From F1-80-MAGs062 sp046345315 (GTDB lineage Bacteria; Planctomycetota; Planctomycetia; Planctomycetales; Planctomycetaceae): a stretch of DNA of 64,000 bases. Of the stretch, positions 60,664 through 64,000 are shown one piece after another. Each line of letters opens with the position of its first letter. The first letter of the stretch is position 1. The position numbers and the translations under genes are program-made. A model generated the notes under the pieces. It made no database searches and was not told the DNA's origin. It saw nothing but the letters and a program-made list of their open reading frames with translations. The stretch is from the NCBI GenBank assembly GCA_046345315.1, contig JBKDKA010000042.1, positions 1-64,000 of the forward strand. Direction: 5' to 3'.

Positions 60664-63546
60664 TTATGTCTGAGTGTTTCGCGAGGCGAATTCAGAAATC
60701 TCAGACTGAAGTTCACGAAAGGATTCTTCGAGAATTTCCAGCAGGCTTTCAGTGCCGGGATGGTTCTCGGAACAGATGGCCTGTTCGAGCCGGAAAGCCA
60801 GATCGGCCATTCGAAGCCCGCTCAGATTGCCGGCCGTTCCTTTCAGAGTGTGGGCTGCTTTGGCTGCTGCCTTCCGATCCTGATGTTCCAGAGCAGTTCG
60901 CAGCTGATTGAGGCTTCTGGAGCCATCCTCTCGGAATGATTCCGCGAGGATGCCGATCAGGTCGAGGTCGCCGTCGACTCGTTCCATGAGTGACTGGCTG
61001 TCGAACACGACCGGTCTCTCATGATTCACGCCATCCTCTGCTGTTTCGAGAGAATCATGCACTGAAGTCGGACTGCTGTCGTCGTCGGCTTCGTGTTTCG
61101 CAAGAACTTCCGCAATCGTTTCAAAGAGTGTCGAGAAGTTGATTGGTTTCGTGACATAGTCATCCATTCCGGCTTCGAGGCACTTTTCTCGATCGCCCTT
61201 CATCGCGTTGGCGGTCAGTGCGATAATGGGAATACTGAAGCCGCCGCGACTTCGCAGAGCCATCTCGCGGATGCGTGCCGTGGCTTCGTAGCCATCGAGA
61301 TGCGGCATCTGAACATCCATCAGGACGACGTCGACCGTTGTCTCGGAAAGAATCCGGACCGCTTCTTCTCCATGGTTTGCAACGATGACTTCGTGGCCAT
61401 CCTTCTGAAGAATTCGAAGCATCAGCTGCTGATTCACGAAGTTATCTTCTGCGACCAGAATCCGATACTTGTTCCTGAGTACCTGGGGACGCTGAGAAGG
61501 TAATGCGACTTCAGTGGCTGTGTGTCCGTGCGATGAGAGATTGTTTTTCGAGTGAGACTGGAAGACCTGCACGATCGTTTCCAGAAGTTCGGACTGTTTT
61601 GCCGGTTTTGTCAGATAAGCACCCAGCGTCAGCTCTGAACATCGCTCCGGGTGGTTCACGGCATCCACGGAACTCAGCATGATGATTGAAGTCTGCCGAA
61701 GTGAGTGATGGTTCCGGATCTTTTCTGCGACTGCGAAGCCATCGATATCAGGCATCTGGAGGTCCGTCAGCACCATTTGGTACGGGCGTTTTTTTGCCAA
61801 CGCCTTTTCCAGTTCCGGAATGACTTCGCTTCCATGACTGACCGCGGTGCAGTCCACTTTCCATGAGCGCAGCATCTCTTCCAGAATGAGCCGATTGGTG
61901 GCGTTGTCGTCGACCACAAGAATTCGGACATTTTCCGGAATCACAAACTCCACGTTGGCGCGTTTTTCGGAGTGTTCGTCTGCGACAGTGCATTTGACGG
62001 TGAACGTGATGGTTGTGCCTTCACCACAGGAGCTCTGGATGTCAATCTGTCCTTCCATCATCTCGATGAGACGCTTGACGATGGTCAGACCAAGACCGGT
62101 GCCACCGTATCTCCGCGTTGTAGAGGTATCTGCCTGAACGAATGGTTCGAAGATCTGTCGAAGCTTATCCGGTGCGATTCCGATGCCCGTGTCGCGGACG
62201 CAGAACTTCAGTTCCACCCGACCATCCGCTTCACGCTGCTGATCCACGGAAACGACGATCTCTCCTTCATGTGTAAACTTGACGGCATTGCCCACGAGGT
62301 TGACGAGAACCTGCCGAATTCGTCCGGAGTCCGCAATCAGCACATCCGGGATTTCGGGTGGAATTCGAAACGCCAGTTCAACACCACGATGATGGGCTCG
62401 CAGCCCGAAAAGCTTCATCGTATCCCCGAGCATGTCTCGAAGATCAAATTCGTGGGGATCCAGCGTCAGCTTGTTGGCCTCAATCTTTGAGAAATCCAGA
62501 ATGTCATTCAGGACCGTCATCAGTGCATCTGCCGAAGTCTGAACCAGTTCCATGTGGCGACGCTGCTCCTGAGTGAGCTGAGTCTTCAGGATAAGTTCTG
62601 TCAGACCAATAATGCCGTTCATCGGAGTGCGGATTTCATGACTCATGTTTGCCAGAAATTCGCTCTTCGCGCGGCTGGCACTCTGAGCTGAATCTCGCGC
62701 AGCAGCAAGTTCCGCATTTGCTGATTTCAGATTGTCCGCATGCTGCTGAAGCTCTTCTGCAGCATGCCTGCGTTCTTCGAGTTCGAATTTCAGAATGGCA
62801 GAGACGATGGTGAACATCAGAGAACCCAGAATCACTGTCATTCCGGGTCCGAGTGCGGCAGCTCGTGCAAGGAGGATCGATCGAATCCAGTCATGTGCGG
62901 AGAAATTAAGTCCGACGACCGCTTCAACCTTTCCGGCGCGGTTGTGCAGCGGAGCGAACGCACTGACCCAGACTCCCCACCTGTCTCCGACTGGTACTGA
63001 ATCGAATGTCTGTTGGCCTTCAAAGGCCTGAAGCAGTTCTTTTGTGGGAGCCGTGTAGACTTCTCCCGGCGAAGTTCTCATTTCCTCTGCACCGGAGATC
63101 GTTCCGTCGTGATTGTAGTCTGTTTCTGAATCCACCAGCAGAATCACTTCTCCGGAGGCGTTCTTTCGCATCGTGTAGATATCGTTGATCGCTGGATTGG
63201 TCGAGAGCCATTTCTTCTGTCGTTCGATCAGTGATAGATAGCGCGCGTCATCTTCAGACACGCTGTTCGGAAGCAGTTCGTGCCCGGAATCCTCAAATTC
63301 CAGCGCATAGGTCGGGGCGAATGCTTCAATGGTTTTCTGCAGTCTCATCCGCTGAGTTTCGCCGACGTAATGGGCCGTTACGGCGACAACGCCCGTCAGA
63401 AACATAATGCCGAAGAAGACTCGACGTGACGTCTTTGGAGACAGGACGCGACGAAGGATGCGCAGATATGCATAAATGCAGATTGCGATGTTCAGCAGCA
63501 CGAAAACGCAGAGGTCAATTCGATAGGTCAGAATCGTGCCTGGCAT
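60664..63546 (-). CDS. hybrid sensor histidine kinase with two receivers, Hpt domain and EF-hand-like loop
   Basis: About 960 residues, starting at ATG 63546 (GTG 63549 is an alternative). Order: two N-terminal spans, a periplasmic sensor (about 65-225), a span at about 235, a coiled-coil, HisKA with phospho-His in EFLANMSHEIRTPMNG (residue about 303), HATPase (TRRYGGTGLGLTIVKRL), receiver 1 (VLTDLQMPDIDG), receiver 2 (VVLMDVQMPHLDG) and Hpt (KAAHTLKGTAGNLSG). The sensor holds DYNHDGTISGAE, a perfect 12-residue EF-hand loop pattern, suggesting calcium may be bound. The output is a His-Asp-His-Asp relay to a regulator elsewhere. Confidence 0.93.
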   Translation of the reverse strand: MPGTILTYRIDLCVFVLLNIAICIYAYLRILRRVLSPKTSRRVFFGIMFLTGVVAVTAHYVGETQRMRLQKTIEAFAPTYALEFEDSGHELLPNSVSEDDARYLSLIERQKKWLSTNPAINDIYTMRKNASGEVILLVDSETDYNHDGTISGAEEMRTSPGEVYTAPTKELLQAFEGQQTFDSVPVGDRWGVWVSAFAPLHNRAGKVEAVVGLNFSAHDWIRSILLARAAALGPGMTVILGSLMFTIVSAILKFELEERRHAAEELQQHADNLKSANAELAAARDSAQSASRAKSEFLANMSHEIRTPMNGIIGLTELILKTQLTQEQRRHMELVQTSADALMTVLNDILDFSKIEANKLTLDPHEFDLRDMLGDTMKLFGLRAHHRGVELAFRIPPEIPDVLIADSGRIRQVLVNLVGNAVKFTHEGEIVVSVDQQREADGRVELKFCVRDTGIGIAPDKLRQIFEPFVQADTSTTRRYGGTGLGLTIVKRLIEMMEGQIDIQSSCGEGTTITFTVKCTVADEHSEKRANVEFVIPENVRILVVDDNATNRLILEEMLRSWKVDCTAVSHGSEVIPELEKALAKKRPYQMVLTDLQMPDIDGFAVAEKIRNHHSLRQTSIIMLSSVDAVNHPERCSELTLGAYLTKPAKQSELLETIVQVFQSHSKNNLSSHGHTATEVALPSQRPQVLRNKYRILVAEDNFVNQQLMLRILQKDGHEVIVANHGEEAVRILSETTVDVVLMDVQMPHLDGYEATARIREMALRSRGGFSIPIIALTANAMKGDREKCLEAGMDDYVTKPINFSTLFETIAEVLAKHEADDDSSPTSVHDSLETAEDGVNHERPVVFDSQSLMERVDGDLDLIGILAESFREDGSRSLNQLRTALEHQDRKAAAKAAHTLKGTAGNLSGLRMADLAFRLEQAICSENHPGTESLLEILEESFRELQSEISEFASRNTQT

Positions 63547-63625
63547 CACTCGGTTTCCGAATCAGAGTCCATCCCGATGACGCGCGATCGCGTTTCAGGA
63601 AAGAGATGAGTATTTCAGAGAGCTC

Positions 63626-64000
63626 TCAAACTGCACAGGGGATTGATGTCGGGTCCATGGGAATCGGCTGATTGACGCTGGTGGGACGTCGGCCCGTGTC
63701 ATTACGCAAAGTGCCTGCCAGCTGATCCAGCGCAAATCTCGCCGCAGCCGGAGCATTCATCGCTGGTGAGATCAGATATCCCTGTGCGTGAGTCGCTCCG
63801 AGCTGGCGGAGTGTCTCGCGCTGCTGTTCCGTTTCCAGTCCCTCTGCGACAACGGCAAGGTTCAGTCCGTGCGCCAGACTGATGATGGAGCGAATGATTT
63901 CGGAGCTTTCTCCACTGAGCTGCAGAGTGCTGACGAAGGATCGGTCGATCTTCAGTGAGTCCAGCGGGAAACGATGCAGATACGCGAGAGACGAGTAACC
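63626..64000 (-). CDS. EAL-domain cyclic-di-GMP phosphodiesterase, C-terminal part (runs off right edge)
   Basis: Reading from 64000 leftward the frame stays open for 124 codons to TGA at 63626-63628. It begins GYSSLAYLHRFPLDSLKIDR, continues SFVSTLQ and contains LNLAVVAEGLETEQQ and LGATHAQGYLISPAM. KIDRSFV, the AEGxE motif and GYLxxxP are late EAL motifs, and the KxD and E residues needed for activity are kept. The N-terminal half, likely with the EAL signature and perhaps a GGDEF or PAS domain, lies outside. It ends 77 bases before the histidine-kinase gene and is transcribed in the same direction, so it could be co-transcribed upstream. Confidence 0.92.
   Translation of the reverse strand, partial: GYSSLAYLHRFPLDSLKIDRSFVSTLQLSGESSEIIRSIISLAHGLNLAVVAEGLETEQQRETLRQLGATHAQGYLISPAMNAPAAARFALDQLAGTLRNDTGRRPTSVNQPIPMDPTSIPCAV

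Overview
The window looks like chromosomal DNA from a planctomycete (order Planctomycetales, genus not determinable). The evidence is a DUF1501 gene overlapping a DUF1549/DUF1553 PSD1 gene, a PQQ-type dehydrogenase carrying the Planctomycetes/Verrucomicrobia C-terminal haem domain, a secreted arylsulfatase, a membrane Ser/Thr kinase, a PEP-CTERM/exosortase locus, an ENPYA-type N-terminus and many secreted proteins of unknown function. Base composition and codon use look uniform. No rRNA, tRNA, CRISPR array or prophage was seen. The only mobile gene is the start of an IS4-type transposase cut by the left edge.

Layout. 0-13.9 kb: mostly secreted catabolic or scavenging enzymes (esterase, subtilase, sulfatase, alpha/beta hydrolase, multi-haem sugar dehydrogenase), then an EAL-HDOD signalling protein. 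14-27 kb: membrane and housekeeping genes (MFS/ADP-ATP-carrier-like transporter, LamG protein, GT2 glycosyltransferase, psd and pssA for phosphatidylethanolamine, a tiny lipoprotein, a GH10-like protein, purC, a Ser/Thr kinase). 27-50 kb: a thioredoxin-fold protein, a repeat-rich PEP-CTERM protein, and a long + strand run made of exosortase, EpsI, a TPR protein, a Wzz-Wzc tyrosine autokinase, a DUF3473-type polysaccharide deacetylase, a TIGR03087-type glycosyltransferase, a TIGR03097-type ligase/polymerase, an unknown secreted protein, a Wzx flippase, a hexapeptide acyltransferase, a GAF-HlyD fusion, a VWA protein and a DUF1573 protein. 50-64 kb: a small metal-binding lipoprotein, a 51-residue Lys/Ala-rich histone-like protein with its own terminator, a sugar isomerase, a winged-helix AAA+ ATPase, a double hydrolase, the DUF1501/PSD1 pair, a hybrid histidine kinase with an EF-hand-like loop, and the C-terminal end of an EAL phosphodiesterase cut by the right edge.

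How the genes work together. The 28-45 kb block reads as one envelope system: polysaccharide repeat units are built, flipped, polymerised and trimmed, while an exosortase cleaves and anchors PEP-CTERM proteins, with one likely substrate encoded divergently next to it. No outer-membrane Wza exporter and no obvious initiating sugar-phosphate transferase is present, so those are presumably elsewhere.

The most unexpected non-coding signal is a family of imperfect inverted repeats of about 50-80 nt (arms like GGGACAGGCACCC and GGGAGCCAGTCCC). Five copies were found, each ending about 30-60 nt before a start codon and each in the same orientation relative to that gene. Three of them lie inside the exosortase/polysaccharide locus.
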